A stretch of DNA of 64,000 bases from contig JAUXRX010000056.1 of NCBI GenBank assembly GCA_030681645.1, forward strand, positions 372,001 to 436,000, given 5' to 3'. The stretch comes from Archangium sp. GTDB taxonomy: Bacteria; Myxococcota; Myxococcia; Myxococcales; Myxococcaceae. How positions within the stretch are numbered: the first letter of the stretch is position 1; each line of letters starts with the position of its first letter. The notes under the pieces were generated by a model. That model did no database searches, had not been told where the DNA came from, and saw only the letters and a program-made list of their open reading frames with translations. Below are positions 43,302-51,996 of the stretch, piece by piece. Both the position numbers and the translations under genes were made by a program.

Positions 43302-44357
43302 ATGCGAGTCCCCGGGGGGCTGATCCTGGCGCTGGTGCTGAGCGCGTGTGGCCCGAAGACGATGGACGCGCGCTTGCGCGACGCCGAGCGATTGGCCGAT
43401 CGCGCCTCGGGCCACCTCGACAAGGCCGAGAAGGCGGCGATTCAGCTCGAGCCGAAGGACATGGAGTCGGCGCTGGACGACGCCAAACGCGATCTCGCCG
43501 AGAAGGACATCGAGCTCTACCCCGAGGCGCAGATGCACCTCGATCGCTACAAGGAGCTCGCGGGCAGGCTCCCCGCGGTGAAGGCCGAGCGGGAGAAGCG
43601 CGACCTCGAGCGCCGCCTCAACACCGCCCGCGACAAGATCGTGCCCCGGGTGCAGGCGCTGCTGGAGGCCCAGGAAGCGCTGGTGCCCACCGCCCCCACC
43701 GCCGCGCTCGTCGAGTCGGTGGAGAGCAAGGCGAAGGCGGTCAGGGACGCCGTCGACGGCGAGCTCGATCTCTTCGTGAAGGACGCCGACTTCGCGGCCT
43801 GGGCGAAGTCGCAGCGGAACAAGGTCGACAAGGCGCTCGAGAGCGCCGCCCGCAGCAAGAAGGGCGTGGCGTTCCTCGAGGGGCCTGCGACCGCGTGGAA
43901 AGAAGGCCTCGCGCTGCGCGTGGACGCGCGGGGAAAGAAGGACCTCTCGGACAAGGAGAGCACGCTGCGTGACGCGCGCACGAAGCTGTCGGCCTGCGAC
44001 CGCAACGCCAGGCCCTTCGACGAAGACAAGGTCACCGGGGCGATCGCGTTCGTGATGCCGGCGGGCAAGCCGCAGACGCCGGCGCAGCTCTCCTCCACCT
44101 GCCAGAAGGACCTCAAGGACACCGAGGCCGAGTGGAAGAAGGTGCTCGCCGCGCTCGACGCCGAGAAGGCGAAGAAGAAGGCGCAGGAAGCCCGGGAGAA
44201 GGCCCAGGCCGCGAAGGAACAGAAGGCCCGCGAGCTCAAAGAGGCGAAGGAGAAGAAGGCGCGCCTGCTCAAGGAAGCGAAGGAGAAGAAGGCGCGCGAG
44301 CTCAAGGAAGCCCAGGAAGCGAAGGCGGCCAGGGCGAAAGCCGCGAAGAAGAAGTAG
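43302..44357 (+). CDS. Coiled-coil lipoprotein with Lys/Glu/Ala-rich tail
   Basis: This 351-residue lipoprotein (lipobox LVLSAC) is almost entirely helical and charged, with long heptad-like regions (ADRASGHLDKAEKAAIQL, EREKRDLERRLNTARDK). It ends in a repetitive coiled-coil tail of EAKEKKARxLKEAKEKKAREL units. It may be an elongated periplasmic or outer-membrane protein, perhaps structural. No family is recognised. The start ATG 43302 is chosen over a longer shadow frame. Confidence 0.75.
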   Translation: MRVPGGLILALVLSACGPKTMDARLRDAERLADRASGHLDKAEKAAIQLEPKDMESALDDAKRDLAEKDIELYPEAQMHLDRYKELAGRLPAVKAEREKRDLERRLNTARDKIVPRVQALLEAQEALVPTAPTAALVESVESKAKAVRDAVDGELDLFVKDADFAAWAKSQRNKVDKALESAARSKKGVAFLEGPATAWKEGLALRVDARGKKDLSDKESTLRDARTKLSACDRNARPFDEDKVTGAIAFVMPAGKPQTPAQLSSTCQKDLKDTEAEWKKVLAALDAEKAKKKAQEAREKAQAAKEQKARELKEAKEKKARLLKEAKEKKARELKEAQEAKAARAKAAKKK

Positions 44358-44495
44358 GACGCCCTCTCACCTCTCCTTTCACGCCCCCTGTCGGCCTCTG
44401 TCGGAAGCTGTACGCATTTGTTGATCCTGCACAACCTCTCGGCACCTTTCGCGATACTCGAGAAACGCCCCGCAATTCGGAACCAAAGGAATCTC

Positions 44496-46388
44496 ATGGC
44501 CTCGGTCAGCAACAAGAGCTCGTCTGGCAGCAGCAGCGCCGCTTCCTCCATCGCGGCACAGCAGGCGGCAGCGCAGGCGCGGGCGGCGGCGGCGAAGAAG
44601 GCGGCTGAAGCGGCGGCGAAGAAGGCGGCTGAGGCGGCGGCGAAGAAGGCAGCAGCGGCGGCTTCGAAGCGGAAGGACGGCTTCGAGGGCAAGCACCTCA
44701 ACAAGCTCACCAAGAACTTCAGCAAGACCAGGGCGGGCGACCTCACCCGGCTCGACAAGAAGGGCACGGCCACCCTCAACAAGGACGGCTCGCAGACCTC
44801 CACCATCGAGAAGGACAAGAAGGGCACACAGACCAGGTCGGAGCTGACGACCACCCGGAACAAGTTCACCGGCGAGTCGAAGATGAACTTCGAGGAGACG
44901 AAGACCACCGGCAACCGCGAGCGCGAGACCAAGCTCACCGCGCAGACCGACCTCCTCGGCCGCACCACGTCGACGAAGTCGGTGCAGGACCAGGTGAAGA
45001 ACGGCAACGTCACCAACACGAAGCTGCGCGAGACCTCGGTCGACGCGTGGGGCGGCAAGAAGACCACCAACGGCAGCTCGAAGGCCGTCGAGACCGGACG
45101 CACCACCGTCACCGACGGCACCAGCACCACGAAGGGCGCCTTCAACACGAAGCAGACGGTGGTCGAGCACAAGACCGAGGTGCGCACCGGCAAGAGCTCG
45201 GTGGAAGAGATGCAGGAGGGCCAGGGCAAGAAGGGCACGACCCTCACCACCACCACCTCCAAGTCCACCACCGGCACCGATTTCTCGCTGAGCTCGTCCA
45301 AGGAGTTCAAGGACGGCACCTTCACCCTCAAGGACTCCGCCGACTGGAAGAAGAACTCCTTCAACAAGGAGATCGGCAAGGAGAAGCAGTGGGAGCTCAA
45401 GGACGCCAGGGCCGACACCGGCTTCACCCAGCAGAACAAGAGCAGCAAGCTCGACAAGGCGCAGAAGGTCGGTGACCTGCTCGGCGCCGCGGGCCTGAAG
45501 AAGACCGTCTGGGAAGAGAAGGCCTTCGACACCACGGGCAAGCCGGCGCCGTTCGCCACTCCGAACTCCGAGTTCGTGGGCAGCCGCGTGGGCGTGCGGG
45601 GTGAAGGCAGCCTCACCGTCGGCGCCAACGGCGTCGAGGGCAAGTTCAAGCGCGAGGCCGTGGCCGGCCTGTACGCCGAGAAGAGCCACGAGACGACGGG
45701 CAAGTACGGCACCGCCGGCTACCAGGCGCAGGCGAAGCTCGAGGCGAAGGCCACCTTCGACGCGCAGGGCAAGCTCAACGCGAACGGGCTCGACGTGAGC
45801 GTCGGCGCGAAGGCCAGCGTCTCGGCCGAGGCGAGCATCAAGGGCACGCTGCAGACCAGGCCGGTGAAGTTCGCCGGGGTCGATCTCACGGCCGGCGTCG
45901 AGGGCAACGCGCGCGTGGCAGCCGAAGCTTCGGCCGAGGCCACCGGCAAGGTGACCATCACCCGCAACCCGCCCACGGCCATCGCCCAGGGCAAGGTCGG
46001 CGCGTCCGCCGTGGTCAAGGCAGAGGCCGACGTGAAGGTCTCGGCGGGTCCCTTCGCGGTGAAGGCGTCGGGCTACGCCAGCGCGGGTGCAGAGGCGACC
46101 GCCAGCGGCGTCATCGGCTACTCCGACGGCAAGCTGAAGATTGGCGGCTCGCTGGGCGCGGCGCTCGGCGTGGGCCTGGGTGGCTCGGTCGCGGTCGAGG
46201 TCGACGTGAAGCAGATCGGCCAGATGGCGAAGAACACGGCCGACGTGAACGGCGACGGCAAGCTCGACCTGAACGACGCGAAGGCGGCCGGCAGCAAGGC
46301 CATCAGCGCGGTGTCGAACGTGGCCTCGGGCGCGGCTTCCGCGGTCTCGAGCGCGGCGTCGACGGTTCGTTCGTGGCTGCCCTGGTAA
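44496..46388 (+). CDS. Large repetitive Thr/Lys-rich protein with KAAE coil and EF-hand-like loop
   Basis: This 630-residue protein starts at ATG 44496 with an AAAGGA site. The N-terminus is Ser-rich, then a KKAAEAAAKKAAEAAAKKA coil (about residues 30-60). The long middle is made of Thr-, Lys- and Asp-rich beta strands (TTTRNKFTGESKMNFEETKTTG, and later TLTTTTSKSTTGTDFS). The C-terminal part is Ala/Gly/Val-rich beta (VSAEASIKGTLQT, then GSLGAALGVGLGGSVAVEV). A loop DVNGDGKLDLNDA matches an EF-hand/dockerin calcium motif. It ends in a short Ser/Ala tail. No signal peptide. Possibly a secreted or polymorphic-type cell-surface protein; unassigned. Confidence 0.7.
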   Translation: MASVSNKSSSGSSSAASSIAAQQAAAQARAAAAKKAAEAAAKKAAEAAAKKAAAAASKRKDGFEGKHLNKLTKNFSKTRAGDLTRLDKKGTATLNKDGSQTSTIEKDKKGTQTRSELTTTRNKFTGESKMNFEETKTTGNRERETKLTAQTDLLGRTTSTKSVQDQVKNGNVTNTKLRETSVDAWGGKKTTNGSSKAVETGRTTVTDGTSTTKGAFNTKQTVVEHKTEVRTGKSSVEEMQEGQGKKGTTLTTTTSKSTTGTDFSLSSSKEFKDGTFTLKDSADWKKNSFNKEIGKEKQWELKDARADTGFTQQNKSSKLDKAQKVGDLLGAAGLKKTVWEEKAFDTTGKPAPFATPNSEFVGSRVGVRGEGSLTVGANGVEGKFKREAVAGLYAEKSHETTGKYGTAGYQAQAKLEAKATFDAQGKLNANGLDVSVGAKASVSAEASIKGTLQTRPVKFAGVDLTAGVEGNARVAAEASAEATGKVTITRNPPTAIAQGKVGASAVVKAEADVKVSAGPFAVKASGYASAGAEATASGVIGYSDGKLKIGGSLGAALGVGLGGSVAVEVDVKQIGQMAKNTADVNGDGKLDLNDAKAAGSKAISAVSNVASGAASAVSSAASTVRSWLPW

Positions 46389-46407
46389 CGCCACGAAGCA
46401 GGCTGCG

Positions 46408-46428
46408 GCCGAGCGCAGTCGAGGGGGC
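46408..46428. repeat. Dispersed palindromic repeat, family B (copy 6, diverged)
   Basis: It is a partly degraded family B core (CCGAGCGCAGTCGAGGGG) between the repetitive protein and the TPR gene. Confidence 0.55.
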
Positions 46429-46477
46429 AACGCCTTTCCTCGATTCCTGAGACCAGGTGCGCGAGAGTTTCGCGCTC

Positions 46478-47782
46478 ATGGCACCCACTCCACTGTTCAA
46501 TCAGGCACTCGTCGAGCTCAAGGCCGGCCGCTTCGCCGAGGCGAAGAAGCTGTTCGCCGAGAACGAGGAGAAGACCGGCACCACCGCCCAGACGAAGGAC
46601 CTGCTGCGCCAGGCTGAAGCCAACCTGACCGCCGGCAACGTCAACGCCGCGGGCCCGCAGTTCAACACCGTGCTCGAGCGCAACCCCACCATCCCCGAGG
46701 TGTACGTGGGGCTGGCGCGCATCGGCATCTTCACCGGACAGCTCGCCGACGCGCGCACGCACGCGATGGCGGCGGTGAAGGTGGCTCCGCAGCTTGGGCT
46801 CTCGTGGACGATGCTGGGCCTGGTGCACGAGGCCGACGGCGACGCGAAGGGCGCGCTGCCGCACCTCGAGAAGGGCGCGCAGCTGGGGGCCCACTCGTTC
46901 CTCTGCCAGTTCAACTACGGCCGGCTGCTCGCCTCCGAGGGGCGCGCGGGTGAGGGCATCCCCTTCCTGCTCAAGGCCGCCGAGCTCGAGCCGAAGAACC
47001 CCGACGCGTTCATGATCCTCGGGATGGCGCAGAAGAAGCTCAAGCAGTGGGAGAAGGCGATCAAGGCGATCGAGAAGGCGAAGGACCTCGCGCCGAAGAG
47101 CCCCGACGGCTGGGCCACGCTGGCCGACGTGCTGTTCGAGGCGAAGGAGTTCCAGGCCGCGCGCACCACCCTCGACAACGGGCTGGCCGCGGTAGGCGAA
47201 CACCCCGCGCTGCTGGAGAAGGCGACGGCCTGCGCGATGATGCTCGACGACGCCGAGGGCGCGGTCGCGTACGTCGAGCGCGAGCTGAAAGTGGTGCCGC
47301 AGCACGAGCAGGGCTGGCTCAACCTCGCGCACCTCTCGCTGCTGACCGGGAACCTCGATCGCAGCGAGTCAGCCGCGCGCGAGCTGCTCAAGCGCAACCC
47401 GAAGAGCTGGGAAGCGTGGTTCCACTTAGGCAACCTCTACGACGCGATCCCCGACGAGGCGAAGGCCGAAGACGCGTACCGCAAGGCCATCGCCATCAAG
47501 GGTGACGAGTGGAAGGTGCTGATGAACCTCGCCACGCTGCTGGTGCAGACCACGGTGAAGGCGAAGCACCAGGACGCGAAGGCCCTGCTGATCAAGGCGC
47601 GCGGGCTCGCTCCGGCGGGCGACTGGCGCGTGCACTACAACCTCGCGCTCGCGCACGTGCGGCTGGGCGAGACGCAAGACGCCCTGGCGCTGGCGCGGGA
47701 GATCCAGGCGAAGGCGCCGGGCAATGACCCCATGGTGGCCGAGGCGAAGAAGCTCGAGTCGAACCTGCTCGAGAAGTCGTGA
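46478..47782 (+). CDS. Tetratricopeptide-repeat protein
   Basis: This 434-residue protein consists of about 11 TPR units (for example FNQALVELKAGRFAEAKKLF, SWTMLGLVHEADGDAKGALPHL, AFMILGMAQKKLKQWEKAIKAI, WFHLGNLYDAIPDEAKAEDAY). TPR arrays mediate protein interactions. It is cytosolic with no signal peptide. Its stop overlaps the start of the next gene as GTGA, so the two are coupled. Partner unknown. Confidence 0.85.
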   Translation: MAPTPLFNQALVELKAGRFAEAKKLFAENEEKTGTTAQTKDLLRQAEANLTAGNVNAAGPQFNTVLERNPTIPEVYVGLARIGIFTGQLADARTHAMAAVKVAPQLGLSWTMLGLVHEADGDAKGALPHLEKGAQLGAHSFLCQFNYGRLLASEGRAGEGIPFLLKAAELEPKNPDAFMILGMAQKKLKQWEKAIKAIEKAKDLAPKSPDGWATLADVLFEAKEFQAARTTLDNGLAAVGEHPALLEKATACAMMLDDAEGAVAYVERELKVVPQHEQGWLNLAHLSLLTGNLDRSESAARELLKRNPKSWEAWFHLGNLYDAIPDEAKAEDAYRKAIAIKGDEWKVLMNLATLLVQTTVKAKHQDAKALLIKARGLAPAGDWRVHYNLALAHVRLGETQDALALAREIQAKAPGNDPMVAEAKKLESNLLEKS

Positions 47783-48423
47783 GCACCTGTCCTTCCTGCC
47801 ATGCGGCGCTGCCGGCCTCGGCGCTGTCCGAGCAGCTCTCGGCGGCGCGGTGTCCGTCGTGCCGCACGCTCGTCGACCTCGATCCGCGCGCGCTGCAGCC
47901 GCGCCCGGTTCCCGAGGCCCCGAAGCGGTGGAAGGTGGAAGCGGAGCCCGGCTCGCTGGTGGTGCGCTGGCGCTGGTTCGGCCCGGTGTTCCTCTTCCTC
48001 GTGCCGTTCACGCTCTTCTGGAACGGCATCATGCTGGGGGCAGCGCAGAGCGCCGGCTGGTACGCGTTGCTGCTGCCGCACGTGTGGGTGGGCCTGGGGC
48101 TCGCGTACTTCTGCCTGGCGCTGTTGATCAACTCGAGCACGGTGCGGGTGGCAGAAGGCGTGCTGCACGTGCGCCACGGGCCGCTTCCCTGGCGCGGTAC
48201 GCGGGCGATTCCCGTGGGTGAGCTCAGCCAGCTCTTCGTGGTGGAGAAGCGCGGGAGCAAAGGCAGCGTGCGCTACGAGCTGTGCGGCATGAGCCGCGAC
48301 GGTAAGCGCCAGTCGATCATCTCGGGGCTGCCCGACGCAGAGGCCGCGCGCTTTCTCGAGGCGCGGCTGGAGCACGCCCTGGGCATCGTCAACCAGGCGG
48401 TCGCGGGCGAGATGAGGCGCTGA
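47779..48423 (+). CDS. Zinc-ribbon membrane protein
   Basis: This 214-residue protein begins with a zinc ribbon (CPSCHAALPAS, then RCPSCRTLVDLDPR). It then has two membrane helices (VFLFLVPFTLFWNGIMLGA and LPHVWVGLGLAYFCLALLI) and a cytosolic beta-rich C-terminal domain (VRVAEGVLHVRHGPLPWRGTR, VGELSQLFVVEKRG). The GTG start overlaps the TPR stop, so it probably works with the TPR protein at the membrane. Family not named with certainty. Confidence 0.78.
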   Translation: MSTCPSCHAALPASALSEQLSAARCPSCRTLVDLDPRALQPRPVPEAPKRWKVEAEPGSLVVRWRWFGPVFLFLVPFTLFWNGIMLGAAQSAGWYALLLPHVWVGLGLAYFCLALLINSSTVRVAEGVLHVRHGPLPWRGTRAIPVGELSQLFVVEKRGSKGSVRYELCGMSRDGKRQSIISGLPDAEAARFLEARLEHALGIVNQAVAGEMRR

Positions 48424-48448
48424 CTGGTGAACCACGTGAACCACGGTG

Positions 48449-48495
48449 GCCCCTCACCCCGGCCCTCTCCCCGCTGCGCAGGGAGAGGGAGAGAG
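48449..48495. repeat. Dispersed palindromic repeat, family A (copy 6)
   Basis: It lies in the convergent gap between the zinc-ribbon membrane gene and the CHAP gene, with intact CCCTCTCCCC and GGGAGAGGG arms. Confidence 0.75.
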
Positions 48496-48499
48496 GAGT

Positions 48500-49942
48500 T
48501 CAGCGCACCGTGCCGAAGCCCGCGACGCGCGAGTCGCCCACGGCCCAGGTGTTGCGGCGCACGGAGTCGCCCGAGTTGCCCTCGATGGTCTGCACGTAGA
48601 GGCGGCCGTTCTTGCGGAAGACCTTCTCCACCAGGCCGGTGTGCTCGGCGATGACGCCGCTGCCCGGGTGCCAGTCGAACATGATGATGTCGCCGGGCTT
48701 CGGGTTGTTGCGCGTGTACGTGCCGTTCTGCTTGAGCATCGAGAGCAGGGTGGGCGTGTACGACTGGTTCAGCTTCTTGCCGGCCTTCGTGTAGCAGAAG
48801 CTCACGAAGTCGGCGCACCAGGCCTCCGGGCCACGGCCGAAGAACTTCGAGAAGGGGTTCCCGTTCTCGCCCTTCTCGTGGAAGCCGAGGTAGCGGCGCG
48901 CGGTCTCGAGCACCTTGCTGCGGTAGTCGCCCTTCGCGTCCTTCTTCATCTTCGCCAGCTGATCGGCTCCGATGGCGCCGTCGCGGGTGAGGTGCTTCTT
49001 CTTCTCGTACGCCTTCACCGCCTTCTGGGTGCGGGCGTCGAAGAGGCCGTCGATGCGGCCGGGGTTGAAGCCGAGCTTCTTGAGCAGCTTCTCCGATGCC
49101 TTCACCGCGCCGCTGCGCTCGCCGAGCTTCTGCGCGGGGCTGGCGGGCTTGCTCGAGAGGATGAAGCTCTTCTGCAGCGCCTTCCAGGTGGCCGCGTCGA
49201 CGGTGCCGGTGGCGGGCAGGTGCGAGCGCCGCTGGAACGCCTCGAGGGCCGCGCCGGTGCGCTCGTCGAAGGTGCCGCTCACGTGCTTGGGGTCGAACCC
49301 GGCCGCGCGCAGGTGCTTCTGCACGTTGCTGACCGCGCCGCCCTTCGCGCCGACGGTGAGGTTGCCGCGCTGCGCGGCCTTCGCGGTGGCGCGATCGAGG
49401 CGGGCCTGCGACTTCGTGGGCGCGAGGCGGCGGCGCTCGGGGGCGTGGCTCAGCTTCGCCACTTCCTGCTTGAGCACCTGGCGGGCCTTCTTGCCCAGCC
49501 ACTGGTGGCCGTCGGTGAGCTCCTTCTGGTCCTTGCGGAAGGCCTTCACCGCCGCGGCGGTGTCGCGCCCGTAGATGCCGTCGGCCTTGCCGGTCGCATA
49601 GCCGAGCTTGCCGAGGCGGCGCTCGAGCGTCTGGATAGCGGTCGACTTCTGGCCGATGGAGACGAACTCGTCGCCCTTGTGGGCGCGCACGCGCTTGGCG
49701 GTCGAGGCGAGGCGCGCGCTGGTCTTCGGGTCGAGCGTGCCGGTAGCGGGCAGGCCCCACGCGGTCTGGAAGGCCTTCACGGCCTCGGTGAAGGCGGCGG
49801 TGGGCCGGCCATCGATGGCGCCGGGGTTGAAGCCGACGCGCTTGAGCAGGGTCTCGGCGTGCTTGAGCTGAGCGGGCGTCGAGGTCGGGGGAACCGGGGT
49901 GCTGGGCGGAACGACGGGGCGCGGAGAGGGAACGCGGATCAT
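48500..49942 (-). CDS. Peptidoglycan-binding and CHAP amidase-like protein
   Basis: This 480-residue protein has four PG-binding-1-like three-helix repeats (about 28-75, 90-140, 195-240, 285-325), each with LGxxxGxxDGxxxxxTxxAVxxF or close. A C-terminal CHAP domain follows (about 345-475): catalytic Cys in AWCADFVSFCYTKAG near residue 375, and His in AEHTGLVEKV. CHAP enzymes are amidases or endopeptidases of cell wall. No signal peptide is seen. Its ATG overlaps an upstream minus-strand TGA (ATGA), probably a coincidence. Confidence 0.85.
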   Translation of the reverse strand: MIRVPSPRPVVPPSTPVPPTSTPAQLKHAETLLKRVGFNPGAIDGRPTAAFTEAVKAFQTAWGLPATGTLDPKTSARLASTAKRVRAHKGDEFVSIGQKSTAIQTLERRLGKLGYATGKADGIYGRDTAAAVKAFRKDQKELTDGHQWLGKKARQVLKQEVAKLSHAPERRRLAPTKSQARLDRATAKAAQRGNLTVGAKGGAVSNVQKHLRAAGFDPKHVSGTFDERTGAALEAFQRRSHLPATGTVDAATWKALQKSFILSSKPASPAQKLGERSGAVKASEKLLKKLGFNPGRIDGLFDARTQKAVKAYEKKKHLTRDGAIGADQLAKMKKDAKGDYRSKVLETARRYLGFHEKGENGNPFSKFFGRGPEAWCADFVSFCYTKAGKKLNQSYTPTLLSMLKQNGTYTRNNPKPGDIIMFDWHPGSGVIAEHTGLVEKVFRKNGRLYVQTIEGNSGDSVRRNTWAVGDSRVAGFGTVR

Positions 49943-50045
49943 GTGGGATAATCGGCGTGGAGGTCGCCTCGTGTTCTGGGAGCAGTTGTCAACGAGGGGG
50001 ACAGTTTCGGCTCATTTCGGGGGCTATTTTCGGGGTGGATTTTCT

Positions 50046-50185
<140 letters not shown>

Positions 50186-50268
50186 TGACGGCCGCGGGTT
50201 CGGGAAGCGGCAAGCGGGCGGGCGGACCGGGTTGGTTGGTGTTGGTTCGGCGTGGAGCTGAAGGGGAT

Positions 50269-51912
50269 ATGACGCGGCCCATGCTGTCGCGGCGTGACGT
50301 CATCGTTTCGTTTCTCGGCGCGGCCGCGCTGCAGTCGTGCCGCCGGCGAGCTGCTCCGCCTGAGGTGCCGGGTGTGCTCGTCGATCGGATTCACGAGATT
50401 GGCCACCTGCTGCGCCAGGGCGAGCTGCCGCGCGCGAGTGAAGACACTGCGAAGCTCGACTGCCTCGTCGTCGGTGCGGGCGCGGCCGGGTTGTCGGCGG
50501 CGTGGCGCTTGCGGGGCGCGGGGCTCGACTCGCTGCTCGTGGTGGAGGTCGACGACGTGCTCGGAGGAACCGCGCAGAGCGGCAAGAACGAGCGCTCGGC
50601 GTTTCCCTGGGGGGCTCACTACCTGCCTGCGCCCCTCACCAACGAGGGGCCGGTGCCGCGGCTGCTGCGCGAGCTGGGCGTCGTCACCGGCGTCGACGAG
50701 ACGGGCGCTCCGACGTTCGCCGAAGAGGTGCTCATTCACGAGCCGGAGGAGCGCGTCTTCTTCAAGGGCCATTGGTACGAGGGCCTCTACGTGCGCGCGG
50801 GCGCGTCGGCGGAAGATCTCGCGCAGCTCCATCGCTTCGAGGCCGTGACCGGCGCGCTCGCGGCCGCTCGTGATGGCCAGGGACGCAAGGCGTTCGCCGT
50901 GCCCATCGAGACCGGCAGCGATGACGCCGAGTGGACCCAGCTCGATCGCCTCAGCATGGCCGACTGGCTCACGCGCGAAGGCTTCACTTCTCCGAGGCTC
51001 ACCTGGCTCGTCGACTACGCCTGCCGCGATGACTACGGCGCCACCGCCCAGCACGTCAGCGCGTGGGCGGGGCTCTGGTACTTCTGCGCGCGGCAGACTG
51101 GGGAGGAGAAGAACGATGGCTACCTCTCGTGGCCCGAGGGCAACGGGAAGCTGATCGCCCAGCTGGCGAAGAGCGTGGGCGCCGAGCGGCTGCGCAAGAA
51201 CGTCCTCATTCACACGGTGGAAGAGACGTCGGGCGGCTGGCACGCGCACGGCATCGACGCGAAGACCCGCGCGCCGGTGCGGTACTTCGCCCGGCAGGTG
51301 GTGCTCTCGACGCCGCGGCACGTCGCTGGGCGCATCCTCTCGGCGTGGCGGACCGCTCGGCCGAAGTTCCTCGACGCGTTCGTCAGCGGGCCGTGGGTGG
51401 TGGCGAACCTGACGCTGTCGGAGAAGCCGAAAGGGCGGGGCTTCCCGCTCGCGTGGGACAACGTGCTCTACGACTCGAAGTCGCTGGGCTACGTGATGGC
51501 CTCGCACCAGTCGATGCGCGCGAGCGCGGTGGGGCCCGCGGTGGCCACCTGGTACTACCCGCTGGCCGACGGCGACGTGGCCGCCGAGCGGAAGCGGCTG
51601 CTGGGCACCACCTACGAAGACTGGCGGGCCATCATCCTCGCGGACCTGCTGCCCGCACACTTCGGTCTCGAGCAGCAGCTCGAGCGTATCGAGGTGATGC
51701 GCTGGGGCCACGCGATGGTGCGGCCGGTGCCGGGCCTCATCTGGGGCGAGGCGCGGCGCGAGGCGCAGGTGCCGCTCGGGCAGGGCTCGCTCCACTTCGC
51801 ACACTCGGACCTGGGTGGCCTGGCGCTCTTCGAAGAGGCGAACTGGCACGGGGTGCGGGCGGCGGAGGCGGTGCTCGCCGGGCTGGGCCAGACCTCCCCG
51901 TCCTGGCTGTGA
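50269..51912 (+). CDS. Tat-exported FAD-dependent oxidoreductase (lipoprotein)
   Basis: This 547-residue protein (ATG 50269) starts with a twin-arginine signal whose end is a lipobox (SRRDVIVSFLGAAALQSC). The FAD-binding Rossmann motif is LVVGAGAAGLSAAWRLRG (near residue 67) with EVDDVLGGTA. It has features of flavin-containing amine oxidase or phytoene-desaturase-like enzymes, including WAGLWYFCARQ. Export as a folded, cofactor-bearing lipoprotein is consistent with Tat. Substrate unknown. It follows the hexanucleotide tract and precedes the histidine kinase. Confidence 0.85.
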   Translation: MTRPMLSRRDVIVSFLGAAALQSCRRRAAPPEVPGVLVDRIHEIGHLLRQGELPRASEDTAKLDCLVVGAGAAGLSAAWRLRGAGLDSLLVVEVDDVLGGTAQSGKNERSAFPWGAHYLPAPLTNEGPVPRLLRELGVVTGVDETGAPTFAEEVLIHEPEERVFFKGHWYEGLYVRAGASAEDLAQLHRFEAVTGALAAARDGQGRKAFAVPIETGSDDAEWTQLDRLSMADWLTREGFTSPRLTWLVDYACRDDYGATAQHVSAWAGLWYFCARQTGEEKNDGYLSWPEGNGKLIAQLAKSVGAERLRKNVLIHTVEETSGGWHAHGIDAKTRAPVRYFARQVVLSTPRHVAGRILSAWRTARPKFLDAFVSGPWVVANLTLSEKPKGRGFPLAWDNVLYDSKSLGYVMASHQSMRASAVGPAVATWYYPLADGDVAAERKRLLGTTYEDWRAIILADLLPAHFGLEQQLERIEVMRWGHAMVRPVPGLIWGEARREAQVPLGQGSLHFAHSDLGGLALFEEANWHGVRAAEAVLAGLGQTSPSWL

Positions 51913-51996
51913 GCGAGACAGGTGTTCCTCACCAGACTGAGGGATGACGAGCGCCCGGCCGGGTGCTTCAGTCCGGTGGCGCAGCACGGAGGTTGG

